Shown here in pieces: positions 1 to 8,604 of a DNA stretch of 64,000 bases. A model generated the notes under the pieces. It did not search any database and had not been told where the DNA came from. It saw only the letters and a list, made by a program, of their open reading frames with translations. The number at the start of each line of letters is the position of its first letter. Position 1 is the stretch's first letter. A program made the translations under genes and the position numbers. This stretch comes from JACCYI01 sp963828075 (GTDB lineage: Bacteria > Actinomycetota > Thermoleophilia > Solirubrobacterales > Solirubrobacteraceae): NCBI GenBank assembly GCA_963828075.1, contig CAWHDH010000021.1, positions 3,224,001-3,288,000 on the forward strand, read 5' to 3'.

Positions 1-165
1 GTAGGCGAACAGGCGCTGCTGGTAGCGATCGACGAGCGTGGAGAACGCGTCGTCGGAGCCCGACCGGAACAGGGCGACCAGCTGCTCGTCGGAACGCAGC
101 CGGAGCAGCGGGCCGAGCGAGAGGCGGGTCAAGCCTGCCGGTGCATGAAGGGCTGACGCTTCCAC
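1..165 (-). CDS. RNA polymerase sigma-70 family factor, N-terminal fragment (runs off window)
   Basis: Reading leftward from a GTG start at 165, the 55 visible residues contain RSDEQLVALFRSGSDDAFSTL followed by VDRYQQRLFAY. This is the typical beginning of sigma-70 region 2 in ECF/SigE-like factors, which recognises the -10 element and core polymerase. An AAGG lies just upstream of the start and could serve as ribosome binding site. The gene continues past the window edge, so the ECF subgroup cannot be decided. It is divergent from the ArfB-like gene. The family call rests on the region-2 pattern only. Confidence 0.75.
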   Translation of the reverse strand, partial: MEASALHAPAGLTRLSLGPLLRLRSDEQLVALFRSGSDDAFSTLVDRYQQRLFAY

Positions 166-267
166 GGAACCTTGCTCCGATCGTCAATGCTGGAATCTGG
201 GACTGTAACCGGCACCGCCGCTCGAAGTTCCGCGGTTCACCGTGACACCGGTCCCTTTTCGCATCCT

Positions 268-681
268 TTGCCCGAACGCCTGCCGATCCGCGGTGACCTG
301 AGCCTCCCCCTCGAGGAGGTGGAACTTCGCACGAGCCGGTCGTCAGGGCCCGGGGGTCAGCACGCCAACGTGACCGCGTCGCGGGTCGAGGCGGTGTTCG
401 ACGTCTGGGCGTCGGCGACGCTCTCCGACGCCCAGAAGCGGCGGGTCGCCGATCGCCTGGGCCCGCGCGTCACCGCGGCCGCCCAGGACACCCGCTCGCA
501 GCTGCGCAATCGCGAGCTCGCGCTCCGCCGGCTCGCCGAGCGCCTCGCGGGCGCGCTCGCGGTCGCGCGCCCGCGCACGAAGACGAAGCCGACGCGCGCG
601 TCGCAGCAGCGGCGGCTCGCGGCCAAGCGCCGCCGCGGCGACATCAAGGGCGCGCGCCGGCGCCCCGCCGCCGAGGATTGA
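268..681 (+). CDS. arfB: ArfB/YaeJ-like peptidyl-tRNA hydrolase (class I release factor domain)
   Basis: The protein carries the release-factor loop SRSSGPGGQHANVTASRVE with an intact GGQ, which hydrolyses the ester bond of peptidyl-tRNA, and a very basic C-terminal tail rich in K, R and Q (KTKPTRASQQRRLAAKRRR) that in ArfB occupies the empty mRNA channel. There is no stop-codon recognition domain, so the likely role is rescue of stalled ribosomes. The frame is open from 172, but family members have only about 25 residues before GGQ, so a start at the TTG at 268 or CTG at 280 is more likely than 172. The start is the main uncertainty. Confidence 0.85.
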   Translation: MPERLPIRGDLSLPLEEVELRTSRSSGPGGQHANVTASRVEAVFDVWASATLSDAQKRRVADRLGPRVTAAAQDTRSQLRNRELALRRLAERLAGALAVARPRTKTKPTRASQQRRLAAKRRRGDIKGARRRPAAED

Positions 682-750
682 CGACCCGCAAGGTTTCACG
701 CAACCTCCCGGCAAGGGTCCGGCAAGGGCACCGGTCGGACAGTGCCGCCC

Positions 751-2235
751 ATGACCAACCTGCGAATGATCGCCACCGCGGTCGTGGCCTGTGCCGCGAG
801 CGCCACGCTCCTGCCGGGCACGGCCTCGGCGGCCACCGTCACCCGCGCCGCCGACGGCGCGCTGCATTACACCGCGGCCGCCGCGCGGACCAACAGCGTC
901 CACGTCCAGGCGGGTGTCGACCCCGGGAGCATCGTCTTCTACACCAGCGGCGACGCCATGGACGCGTTCCCGGCGGACTGCACGCCGAGCGACCTCTACG
1001 GCGGCGACGTCGTCGCGTGCCCCGCCGCTTCGGCCGTGCACGTCGATCTCGGCGACGGCGACGACCGCGGCGTCACCTCCAACGACGTGACCGTGCCGGT
1101 GACGCTCGCGGGCGGACCGGGCGCGGACCTCCTCGACGACTCCGAGCGCGGCAACGCGCTCGACGGCGGGGCGGGCGACGACCGGATCATCGGCGGCGAG
1201 GGCGCCGACGTCCTCTCCGGCGGCGACGGCGCCGACGACATCGAGGGCAAGGGCGGCCCCGACCGCATCGACGGCGGCGCCGGCGACGACCTGCTGCACC
1301 CCGACGGCTACGAGGCGCCGGCCGCCGACGTGGTCGACGGCGGCCCCGGGATCGACGCCATCGACTCCGACTACTCGAGCCGCTTCAGCTCCGCGACCCC
1401 GCCCGTGGCCATCACGCTCGCCGGCGGCGCCGACGACGGCCGTGACGGCGAGGGCGACGACCTCCGCGGGATCGAGCGCGTCACGGTCAACGTGGCCGGA
1501 CGCTATGTCGGGACGGACGGCGCGGACGAGTTCAAGGTCCGCCAGGTCCTCGACCCGGTCGAGCTGACCGGCGGTGCCGGCGACGACCGGCTCTCGGCGG
1601 CGGACGGCCCCGACAAGCTCGACGGCGGTCCCGGCGCCGATTACCTCGACGGCGGCTTCGGCCACGACGCCATCGTCGCCGGCCCCGGCCGCGACACCAT
1701 CTTCGGCGACATCCCCGGCGGCGACTGCGGGCCGGTGTGGTGCAAGCTCCCGTACGGCGACGACACGATCGACGCCGTCGATGGCGAGGTCGACAACGTG
1801 ACGTGCGGCGCCGGCCAGGACGCGGTCAAGGCCGACACGGTCGACGTGGTGGCGCCCGACTGCGAGCAGGTGACGCGGACCGGCGGGAGCCCGGTGGTCG
1901 GCGGCTTCGGCGGCGGGGGCGCGGACGCCGGAGCCGGGGCCGGCGGCGGTGCGGCGCAGAAGATCGCGCTCGCCGGTCGCACGCGGCTGCGGTCTGCCCT
2001 TTCGCGCGGGTTCACGGTCCGCGTGACCGGCGCCCCGCGCGGGACGGTCAAGCTGCTCGCGCGCCGTGGGCGCACCGTTGTCGCCCGCGGGACGGGCCGC
2101 GCGTCCGTGGGTGGGACGGCATTGGTGCGCCTGCGGTTCACCGCCGCCGCGCGGCGTTCCCTGCGCCGGGCCGCCAAGGTCACCCTGAACGTGTCCGGGG
2201 GCGGCGTGAGCGTGAAGGTGACGCTGCGCCGCTAG
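751..2235 (+). CDS. Secreted RTX-type calcium-binding repeat protein 1
   Basis: A protein of 494 residues starting at the ATG at 751 (an in-frame GTG lies at 742). It opens with a Sec signal peptide (hydrophobic VVACAASATLLPG, likely cleavage after TASA). The middle has many GG-x-G-x-D nonapeptides of the beta-roll type (GGAGDDRIIGGEGADVLSGG and further clusters), which bind Ca2+. A Cys-containing region follows (CGPVWCK, VTCGAG, APDCEQ), then a Gly/Ala linker and a basic C-terminal beta-rich domain of about 90 residues. The same architecture recurs in the protein at 36204-37910. Type I secretion partners are not visible, and the N-terminal signal suggests Sec export. The function beyond Ca binding is unknown. 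Confidence 0.85.
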   Translation: MTNLRMIATAVVACAASATLLPGTASAATVTRAADGALHYTAAAARTNSVHVQAGVDPGSIVFYTSGDAMDAFPADCTPSDLYGGDVVACPAASAVHVDLGDGDDRGVTSNDVTVPVTLAGGPGADLLDDSERGNALDGGAGDDRIIGGEGADVLSGGDGADDIEGKGGPDRIDGGAGDDLLHPDGYEAPAADVVDGGPGIDAIDSDYSSRFSSATPPVAITLAGGADDGRDGEGDDLRGIERVTVNVAGRYVGTDGADEFKVRQVLDPVELTGGAGDDRLSAADGPDKLDGGPGADYLDGGFGHDAIVAGPGRDTIFGDIPGGDCGPVWCKLPYGDDTIDAVDGEVDNVTCGAGQDAVKADTVDVVAPDCEQVTRTGGSPVVGGFGGGGADAGAGAGGGAAQKIALAGRTRLRSALSRGFTVRVTGAPRGTVKLLARRGRTVVARGTGRASVGGTALVRLRFTAAARRSLRRAAKVTLNVSGGGVSVKVTLRR

Positions 2236-2316
2236 GAGGGGCAACCCGAGCGGATGCTTCGTCCCGGAACTGCGCAATGAGGGACACAGCGGGGGCGGGG
2301 GCGGGTTGAAACGCCG

Positions 2317-2423
2317 TCAACCACCCCCGTCGTCGGACCTGGGCCGCACGGGGGTGCTTGGGGGCGTCATTGGCCCCCGATCACCCCCTTGCGATCGCTC
2401 GGAAGGTCATGGGGGTGGTTGAC
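2317..2423. repeat. Paired G5/C5 hairpin repeat, copy 1
   Basis: The 237-base space between the RTX gene and the GH15 gene has no convincing gene but holds two consecutive hairpins. One pairs CACCCCCGT (2322-2330) with ACGGGGGTG (2348-2356). The other pairs CACCCCC (2382-2388) with GGGGGTG (2411-2417). The 107-base block matches 43617-43723 with the same length and roughly 80% identity by eye, starting with TCAACCACCCCCGT and ending with GGGGGTGGTTGAC in both. It is an intergenic palindromic repeat family of unknown function. Confidence 0.8.
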
Positions 2424-2473
2424 GTCCTCGCGGGCCGGGCGCGGCCGCGGGCAAACGTGCCACCCTTGTCCGC

Positions 2474-4459
2474 GTGGGCATGTCGAAGCGCGATCTCGTT
2501 CGGCTCGTCGGCGACGGCGAGCTGCCGCGCTCCGGCGCGATGGACCCGGGCCAGGACCCCCGGCGCGAGCGCGTCGCGACGCCGTTCGTCGAGCGGAGCC
2601 CCGGCCTCTCGCCGTTTCCCCCGATCGCGGAGTACGCGTTCCTGAGCGACTGCCACACCGCGGCGCTGGTCGCGCCCGACGGCACCGTCGAATGGCTCTG
2701 CCCGCCGCGCTTCGACTCCCCGAGCGTCTTCGCCGCGATGCTCGACCGCTCGGCCGGCGGCTTCCGCTTCGGCCCCAGCAACGTCGGCGTGCCGGCCGGC
2801 CGCCGCTATGAGCCGGGGACGAACATCCTCGAGACGACGTGGATGACGCCGACCGGCTGGTTCGTCGTCCGCGACGCGCTGGTCATCGGGCGCTGGCGCG
2901 AGCGCGAGCTCGGCTCGGAGACCGCGCACACCCGGCCGCCGACCGACTTCGACGCCCACCACGTCATGGTCCGCACGGTCGAGTGCCTACACGGCCAGGT
3001 CCAGCTCGAGCTGCTGTGCGAGCCGATGTTCGACTACGGGCGCAACCCCGCGACGTGGGAGTACGTCGAGGGCACGATGCGGTCGGCCGACGCGACCGAC
3101 GGTGAGAAGCGCGTCCGCCTCATCACCGACCTGCGGCTCGGCATCGAGGGATCGGTCGTGCGCGCCCGCCACCGCCTCAAGCAGGGCGACCGGGCGTTCT
3201 GCGCGCTCTCGTGGTCCAGAATGCTCGACGGCCCGACGACGTACGACGAGGCGGTCGCCGCGCTCGAGACCACCAGCGAGTACTGGCGGACCTGGCTCGC
3301 GGTCGGCAAGTTCCCCGACCACCGCTGGCGCGGGCACCTGCAGCGCTCGGCGCTGACGCTCAAGGGGCTGACCTACGCGCCGACCGGTGCCGTGATCGCC
3401 GCGCCGACCACGTCCCTGCCCGAGACGCCGGGCGGCGAACGCAACTGGGACTACCGCTACACGTGGATGCGCGACGCGACCTTCACGCTCTGGGGGCTGT
3501 CCGCGCTCGGCCTCAGCTGGGAGGCCGACGACTTCATCCAGTACGTCGCCGACCTCGAGCGCAACGAGGACGGCTCGCTGCAGATCATGTACGGCGTCGG
3601 CGGCGAGCGCGACCTCAAGGAAGTCATCCTCGATCACCTGACCGGGTACGAGGGCGCGTCGCCGGTCCGTGTCGGCAACGACGCCTACGACCAGCGCCAG
3701 AACGACGTCTTCGGCACGGTGCTGGACTCGCTGTACCTGCACCAGAAGGAGTACGGGCACAACTCGCAGCGCCTGTGGCCGGTGGTCGAGTCCCAGGTCA
3801 AGGCCGCGCTGCGCCGCTGGCGCGAGCCCGACCAGGGCATCTGGGAGGCGCGCGGGGAGCCCAAGCACTACGTCTCGAGCAAGCTGATGTGCTGGGTCGC
3901 GCTCGACCGCGGGGCGCGGCTCGCCTCGCGTCGCGGGCGCGACGGGCTCGCGGACGAGTGGCGCGAGGTGGCCAACGAGATCCACTCGGACATCTGCGAG
4001 CGCGGCGTCGACGCCCGCGGCGCCTTCCGCCAGCACTACGACACCGACGCTCTCGACGCCTCGACGCTGCTCATGCCGCTCGTCCGCTTTCTGCCGGGCG
4101 ACGACCCGCGCATCCGGGCGACCGTGCTGGCCGTCGCCGACGAGCTCTCCGAGAACGGCCTCGTGCTCCGCTACAAGGTTGACGAGACCGACGACGGGTT
4201 CTCGGGCGACGAGGGCACGTTCCTGATCTGCTCGTTCTGGCTCGTGAGCGCGCTGCTCGAGATCGGCGAACGCCGCCGCGGCCGCGAGCTGTGCGAGCGG
4301 CTGCTGTCGCTGGCGTCGCCGCTCGACCTCTACGCCGAGGAGCTCGACGCCGCCACGGGGCGCCACCTCGGCAACTTTCCGCAGGCGTTCACCCACCTGG
4401 CGCTGATCAACGCCGTCATGCACGTCATCCGCGACGAGGAATCCGTTCCGCTCGCGTGA
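2474..4459 (+). CDS. Glycoside hydrolase family 15 protein (glucoamylase/trehalase-like)
   Basis: A 661-residue protein with the GH15 two-part layout. An N-terminal beta-sandwich begins at IAEYAFLSDCHTAALVAPDG (about residue 53), and the C-terminal half is an (alpha/alpha)6 barrel. The signature NWDYRYTWMRDA starts at N324 and the second signature DEGTF at D579-E580; the latter Glu is the expected catalytic base. No signal peptide is seen, so a cytoplasmic enzyme acting on alpha-glucosides (trehalose or short maltodextrins) is likely. Actinobacterial relatives include trehalases, but the substrate cannot be fixed from sequence. The start is GTG 2474; ATG 2480 is also possible. Confidence 0.88.
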   Translation: MGMSKRDLVRLVGDGELPRSGAMDPGQDPRRERVATPFVERSPGLSPFPPIAEYAFLSDCHTAALVAPDGTVEWLCPPRFDSPSVFAAMLDRSAGGFRFGPSNVGVPAGRRYEPGTNILETTWMTPTGWFVVRDALVIGRWRERELGSETAHTRPPTDFDAHHVMVRTVECLHGQVQLELLCEPMFDYGRNPATWEYVEGTMRSADATDGEKRVRLITDLRLGIEGSVVRARHRLKQGDRAFCALSWSRMLDGPTTYDEAVAALETTSEYWRTWLAVGKFPDHRWRGHLQRSALTLKGLTYAPTGAVIAAPTTSLPETPGGERNWDYRYTWMRDATFTLWGLSALGLSWEADDFIQYVADLERNEDGSLQIMYGVGGERDLKEVILDHLTGYEGASPVRVGNDAYDQRQNDVFGTVLDSLYLHQKEYGHNSQRLWPVVESQVKAALRRWREPDQGIWEARGEPKHYVSSKLMCWVALDRGARLASRRGRDGLADEWREVANEIHSDICERGVDARGAFRQHYDTDALDASTLLMPLVRFLPGDDPRIRATVLAVADELSENGLVLRYKVDETDDGFSGDEGTFLICSFWLVSALLEIGERRRGRELCERLLSLASPLDLYAEELDAATGRHLGNFPQAFTHLALINAVMHVIRDEESVPLA

Positions 4460-4465
4460 CTGAGT

Positions 4466-4471
4466 TAGAGT
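4466..4471 (+). promoter_or_regulatory. -10 box TAGAGT, 6 bases before GTG 4478
   Basis: TAGAGT followed by CGCGCC and then the GTG start. The distance puts the expected transcription start on or next to the start codon (leaderless mRNA). No clear -35. Confidence 0.55.
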
Positions 4472-4477
4472 CGCGCC

Positions 4478-5074
4478 GTGGGACTCCTCGGCGACTGGCT
4501 CGGCTCCAAGCGGATGAAGGACCCCGTGCGCGGGACGGCGCAGGTGGTCGGCGCGTCCGGCGCGCCCGATCACGCCACGAGCGCCAACTGCAAGCTCACC
4601 CTCGTCGTGAACGCCGACGGGGTGCCGCCGACCCCGATCCAGCACACGTGCATCGCGCCGATCTCCAAGTGGCCGTACCCCGGCACGACGCTCCCCGTCA
4701 CGGTCGATCGCGCCGACCCCGAGCGGCTGAAGGTGGAATGGGACGAGATCCAGACGGGCAGCGCGCAGGCCTGGCAGAGCGCCGAGGCCATCGCCGCGTC
4801 GATGGGCGGCGCGACGGCGGCCCCGCAGGGCAGCGGCGGCATCACGATCCACGCCGGCGGGCAGATGGACGACGCCACGCGGGCGCAGCTCGCCGCGCTG
4901 GGGCTCGACCCCGAGGCGTTGATCGCCCAGGCACAGGCGCTCCGCGCCGCCGCCCCGCCGCCGGCCGGAGATGACGTCTCCGACCAGCTGCACAAGCTCG
5001 CTGAGCTGCACGCGAGTGGCGTGCTGACCGACGACGAGTTCGCCGCCGCCAAGCGCAAGGTGCTCGGCGCCTGA
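4478..5074 (+). CDS. SHOCT-domain protein of unknown function
   Basis: 198 residues, no signal peptide. The last 30 residues (DQLHKLAELHASGVLTDDEF through AAKRKVLGA) form a SHOCT domain, a short helical oligomerisation module usually found at protein termini. The first 110 residues look like a compact beta-rich domain (CKLTLVVNADGVPPTPIQHT, PYPGTTLPVTVDRADPERLKV). A Gly/Met/Ala-rich stretch (SMGGATAAPQGSGG) links the two. The start is the GTG directly behind a -10 box. The biochemical role is not recognisable. Confidence 0.75.
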   Translation: MGLLGDWLGSKRMKDPVRGTAQVVGASGAPDHATSANCKLTLVVNADGVPPTPIQHTCIAPISKWPYPGTTLPVTVDRADPERLKVEWDEIQTGSAQAWQSAEAIAASMGGATAAPQGSGGITIHAGGQMDDATRAQLAALGLDPEALIAQAQALRAAAPPPAGDDVSDQLHKLAELHASGVLTDDEFAAAKRKVLGA

Positions 5075-5118
5075 AGCCACGCTGACCCGTCAGCGCACCT
5101 TCCGGCCGACTCGGCTGT

Positions 5119-5124
5119 TATACG
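5119..5124 (+). promoter_or_regulatory. -10 box TATACG before ATG 5130
   Basis: TATACG ends five bases before the ATG of the propeller protein. This is consistent with leaderless transcription. No ribosome binding site fits between. Confidence 0.5.
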
Positions 5125-5129
5125 GACTC

Positions 5130-6137
5130 ATGCGCCTCGCACGCCTCGTCGCCGTCACCGTGCTGCTCTGCCTCGCCCCGGCGGCCTCCGCCGCGGCCGA
5201 GCTCGTGTACGTCAAGGACCCGGCGGACCCCGAGCGCCCGGCGACGGTGTGGATCGCGCAGAACGACGGATCCGGCCCGCGCAAGCTCGCGGAGGGCAGC
5301 ATCCCGCGGATCGCGCCGGACGCGAGCACGGTCGGCTATGTCACCGCCCGCGGCAGCAAGCAGGCGCTGATGATCGTGCCGGCGGCCGGTGGGGAGCCGC
5401 GGCGCCTGGCGACCTCGTCGAGCATCGAGTCCATGCGCTTCTCCCCCGACGGCAAGCTGATCGCGGCCGAGGTCGGCGGCCGGCGCCTGATCGTCTACGA
5501 GACCGCGACGGGGCGGTCGGGCACGATCGCGCGCGGCTTCATCAAGGGGTTCTCGTTCTCGCCTGACGGCACCACGATCGTCTTCGGTCGCGGGGAGGAC
5601 GACACGGCGCTCGGCAAGTCGGACCTCTACAAGGTGTCGGTGCTGGGCGGCGAGCCCGAGCAGCTCACCGAGGACGGCCGGTCGCTGCTGCCGGTCTGGG
5701 GCCCGGAGCGCATCGCGTTCGTGCGCAAGAAGGCCGCGCCGCGGGAGGGCGGGATCCCGGCGTACGACATCTGGACCATGACCGCCGAGGGCGGGCGGGT
5801 CCGGCGCGTGACCGTCACCAAGGTCCCGGTCCTCGTGAGCGGCCTGCTGCCGGTCGAGTGGTCGGGCGACGGGCGCAAGCTGGTCGCCCAGTACGTCGGC
5901 CAGGGCGTGCAGGTGGGCTTCACGGTGAACCCGTTCCGCGGTCGGGTCCGCGCTTTGAGTCGGAACCCGGAGCGCGGCAAGGTCGCCTTTGGCCTCTCCG
6001 CCGACGGCGTCGACGTGCTGGCGATGACCGGCGGCCCGGACCCGCAGGCCAAGCACGACATCGTCACCACGCCGTACGAGCGCGGCAAGACCACCGTGCT
6101 CGTCCGCAACGCGGCGTACCCGGACTGGACGCGGTGA
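5130..6137 (+). CDS. Exported TolB/WD40-like beta-propeller protein
   Basis: 335 residues with a clear signal peptide (MRLARLVAVTVLLCLAPAAS, cleavage near SAAAE). Propeller blades recur with the S-P/G-D-G motif: MRFSPDGKLIAAEV, FSFSPDGTTIVFGR, VEWSGDGRKLVAQYV and FGLSADGVDVLAM. The fold is typical of TolB C-terminal propellers and serves as a binding scaffold outside the cytoplasm. No enzymatic residues are evident and no Tol-Pal genes are nearby, so a periplasmic or surface binding role is an inference only. Confidence 0.8.
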   Translation: MRLARLVAVTVLLCLAPAASAAAELVYVKDPADPERPATVWIAQNDGSGPRKLAEGSIPRIAPDASTVGYVTARGSKQALMIVPAAGGEPRRLATSSSIESMRFSPDGKLIAAEVGGRRLIVYETATGRSGTIARGFIKGFSFSPDGTTIVFGRGEDDTALGKSDLYKVSVLGGEPEQLTEDGRSLLPVWGPERIAFVRKKAAPREGGIPAYDIWTMTAEGGRVRRVTVTKVPVLVSGLLPVEWSGDGRKLVAQYVGQGVQVGFTVNPFRGRVRALSRNPERGKVAFGLSADGVDVLAMTGGPDPQAKHDIVTTPYERGKTTVLVRNAAYPDWTR

Positions 6138-6158
6138 GCCCCGGGTAGCGCGGCGGGC

Positions 6159-7151
6159 ATGACCCGCGTGCGCTACTTCTACGGAGCCTCCCAGGAGCAC
6201 TTCGGTCCCGAGGAGCTCCTCCGCCACGCCGTCGCCGCCGAGCAGGCGGGCTTCGACGGCATCTCGACCTCCGACCACCTGCAGCCGTGGTGGGAGCCGG
6301 GCGAGTCCGGGCACACCTGGATCTGGCTCGGCGCCGCCGCCCAGGCCACGGAGCGCGTCCCGATCGGGACGGGCGTCACCTCGACCGGCGCGCGCTACCA
6401 CCCGGCGCTGATCGCCCAGGCGTGGGCGACGCTCGAGCGCATGTACCCCGGCCGCCCGTTCCTCGGTATCGGCTCCGGCGAAGCGCTCAACGAGGTGCCG
6501 GTGGGCGACGACTGGCCCTCGCCGGCCGACCAGATCGCGCGAATGGACGAGGCGCTGGGCTTCATCGACCGCTTGTGGAAGGGCGAGACGATCACCGAGG
6601 AGGGGACCTTCTACCGGTTGGAGGACTGCAAGCTGCACTCTCTCGCCGAGCGCCGGCCGCCGGTCTGGGTCTCCGCGTTCGGCCCGCAGGCGGCGGCGGT
6701 GGCCGGGAAGTGGGGCGACGGTCTCTGGACGCTGCCCGACCCCGACAGCACGCCCGGGGTGATCGACGCCTATCGCGCCGCCCGCCGCGAGGCCGGCCGG
6801 GAGGGCGACGGCGAGATCCTCTTCCAGGCGATGTACTCGTGGGCGGAGACCGACAAGGAGGCGCTCGAGGCGGCGCGCGTCTGGAAGGGCGCCCAGCCGG
6901 ACGACCACTTCCTGCGCGACTGGCACAAGCCCGCCGAGATGTACGAGCACGGCGAGGCCGAGATGTCCGACGAGGAGTTCAAGGGCGCGGCGCTGATCTC
7001 CTCGGATCCTGACGTCCACGTCGAGCGCATCCGCGAGCTCGAGGCGCTCGGCGCGACGATCGTCGTGCTCCAGAACAACTCGGGCGCCGACCCGATGGCG
7101 GGGATCCGGGTCTACGCGGAGGCGGTCCTGCCGAAGCTGCGCGAGGACTGA
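6159..7151 (+). CDS. LLM-class F420-dependent oxidoreductase
   Basis: 330 residues in a luciferase-like TIM barrel. Recognisable parts are the N-terminal YFYGASQEHFGPEELLRHAVAA, the segment EQAGFDGISTSDHLQPWW, the strand VPIGTGVTSTGARYHPA, and PGRPFLGIGSGEALNE. The pattern matches the glucose-6-phosphate-dehydrogenase-like branch of F420-dependent enzymes, which move a hydride between coenzyme F420 and a substrate. The substrate is unknown. The downstream lysyl oxidase-like gene starts 20 bases later on the same strand but has its own -10-like sequence. Confidence 0.85.
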   Translation: MTRVRYFYGASQEHFGPEELLRHAVAAEQAGFDGISTSDHLQPWWEPGESGHTWIWLGAAAQATERVPIGTGVTSTGARYHPALIAQAWATLERMYPGRPFLGIGSGEALNEVPVGDDWPSPADQIARMDEALGFIDRLWKGETITEEGTFYRLEDCKLHSLAERRPPVWVSAFGPQAAAVAGKWGDGLWTLPDPDSTPGVIDAYRAARREAGREGDGEILFQAMYSWAETDKEALEAARVWKGAQPDDHFLRDWHKPAEMYEHGEAEMSDEEFKGAALISSDPDVHVERIRELEALGATIVVLQNNSGADPMAGIRVYAEAVLPKLRED

Positions 7152-7171
7152 CCCGGCTATACCGTACGGCC

Positions 7172-8593
7172 ATGCGGGCGGGCATGATCCTGATCGTTTC
7201 CATCTGCCTGCTCGCGCCTCCGACGGCGCGCGCCGACGACCGCCCGGACCTCGTGCCCGAGCTGCCGCAGGTGGTCGACGAGACGCAGGTCGCGTCCGAG
7301 TACATGGACGCGTACACGGTCCCCGGGAAGCTCCTGTATCGCTTCGACGCGACGCTGCGCAACCGCGGCGGGACGCTCGACCTGTTCCGCGACCCGAACA
7401 CGGGGCACGCGATGCAGGCGGTGTGGAAGGGAGGCGAGCCGAGCGAGGCGCCGGACCCCAACGTCGCGCCCTCGGGGCCGGACGCGACGATCTTCGACCG
7501 CTCGGCGAGCGGGGCGCGGTTCGAGTATGTGTTCGACCGCGGCCACGACCACTGGCACTACTTCTCGGCGGCGCGCTACGAGCTCGCGGTGCCCGGTGAG
7601 GGCATCCGCGTGTCGGACAAGATCGGCTTCTGCCTCGTCGACGGGCTCGGGCAGCCGCGCTACTTCCCGCTCTGGTACACCGGAAGCGGGCCGCAGACGT
7701 GGTGCGGATTCAGCCACCCCGAAGGCACGTTCACGCGGATGGGCCTCTCGCCGGGCCTCGCCGACCGCTACCGCTCCCAGCGCCACTTCCAGTGGATCGA
7801 CGTGACCGGGCTGGCACCGGCCGCATACGAGCTGCGGGCGCTCGCGAACCCGAACGGCGAGGTGCTCGAGTCCGAGCGGTCGAACAACATCGTCGCCGAG
7901 ACGCGGACGATCCCCGGCGTGCGGATCGCCGACGCCGCGGCGGAGACGGCAACTGGCGCGACGGTCGAGGTCGGGCTCTCGGCGGCGGTCATCGCGCCCG
8001 AGATCCCTGCGCGTGCCGCGGCGGACTGCGAGCCCAGCGAGACCGCCGACGAGTGCTACGCGCACGGCTCGGCGGCCGGCCCGGTGCGGTTCTCCGTCAA
8101 CCGCCGGCCCGCACACGGAGCGGTCGGGCTGCGCCGCGGTGACGACGGCCTGCGCGCGACCGCGATCTACAGCCCGGATCCCGGCTGGGAGGGGACGGAC
8201 TCGTTCACGGTCGCGGGGACCGACGGGCGCGGGCTGAGCGGGCCGGCCGCGACGGTGACGGTGACGACGCGCGCCCCGCAGTCGCCCCCGGTCCCGCCGC
8301 CGGCCGCCCCGCCCGGCCTCGCGGGCGTGGCGCCACCGGCGCCGCCGCTCGTCCGCGACGCACGGCTCGAGCGCCGCCGCGGCCGCTGGTTTGCCGTGCT
8401 CGTCCTCGGCGCCACCGCGACCGTGCGCGGCGAGGCCCGGCGTGCCGGTTCGACCGTGCGCCGCTACCGGACGCGGCGGCTCGGCCGCGGCCGCCGGGCG
8501 ATCGCGCTCGGCCGCCTGCGCGGCCGCTTCGTCGTCCGGCTCCTTGTGATCGCGCCGGCCGGCCGCCGCACCGTCGTGTTGCGCCGGGGGTAG
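7172..8593 (+). CDS. Secreted lysyl oxidase-like copper amine oxidase with Ig-like C-terminus
   Basis: 473 residues with a signal peptide (IVSICLLAPPTARA). Residues 25-245 match the lysyl oxidase catalytic domain. The copper triad HxHxH is at H125, H127 and H129 (GHDHWHY). The lysine that forms the LTQ cofactor is at K150 (SDKIGFCLVD) and the partner tyrosine at Y200 (ADRYRSQRHFQWIDVTGL). The pattern QWIDVTGLAPAAYELRALAN also follows the eukaryotic enzyme closely. Residues about 290-370 form a cadherin/Big_9-like Ig domain (DPGWEGTDSFTVAGTDGRG), followed by a Pro-rich linker and a basic beta domain. It probably oxidises primary amines such as peptidyl lysine outside the cell. The TATAC at 7158-7162 may be its -10. 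Confidence 0.85.
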   Translation: MRAGMILIVSICLLAPPTARADDRPDLVPELPQVVDETQVASEYMDAYTVPGKLLYRFDATLRNRGGTLDLFRDPNTGHAMQAVWKGGEPSEAPDPNVAPSGPDATIFDRSASGARFEYVFDRGHDHWHYFSAARYELAVPGEGIRVSDKIGFCLVDGLGQPRYFPLWYTGSGPQTWCGFSHPEGTFTRMGLSPGLADRYRSQRHFQWIDVTGLAPAAYELRALANPNGEVLESERSNNIVAETRTIPGVRIADAAAETATGATVEVGLSAAVIAPEIPARAAADCEPSETADECYAHGSAAGPVRFSVNRRPAHGAVGLRRGDDGLRATAIYSPDPGWEGTDSFTVAGTDGRGLSGPAATVTVTTRAPQSPPVPPPAAPPGLAGVAPPAPPLVRDARLERRRGRWFAVLVLGATATVRGEARRAGSTVRRYRTRRLGRGRRAIALGRLRGRFVVRLLVIAPAGRRTVVLRRG

Positions 8594-8596
8594 GTT
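8591..8596 (+). promoter_or_regulatory. -10 box TAGGTT before ATG 8605
   Basis: TAGGTT overlaps the stop codon of the lysyl oxidase-like gene and ends eight bases before the next ATG. Confidence 0.45.
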
Positions 8597-8604
8597 CACG
8601 TCCC

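Noticed and set aside
343..2277. A 644-codon open frame on the minus strand opposite the RTX gene
   Set aside because: GC-rich codon-position shadow. Composition is Val/Ala/Arg-rich without domains, and the plus-strand frame has a signal peptide and Ca-binding repeats.
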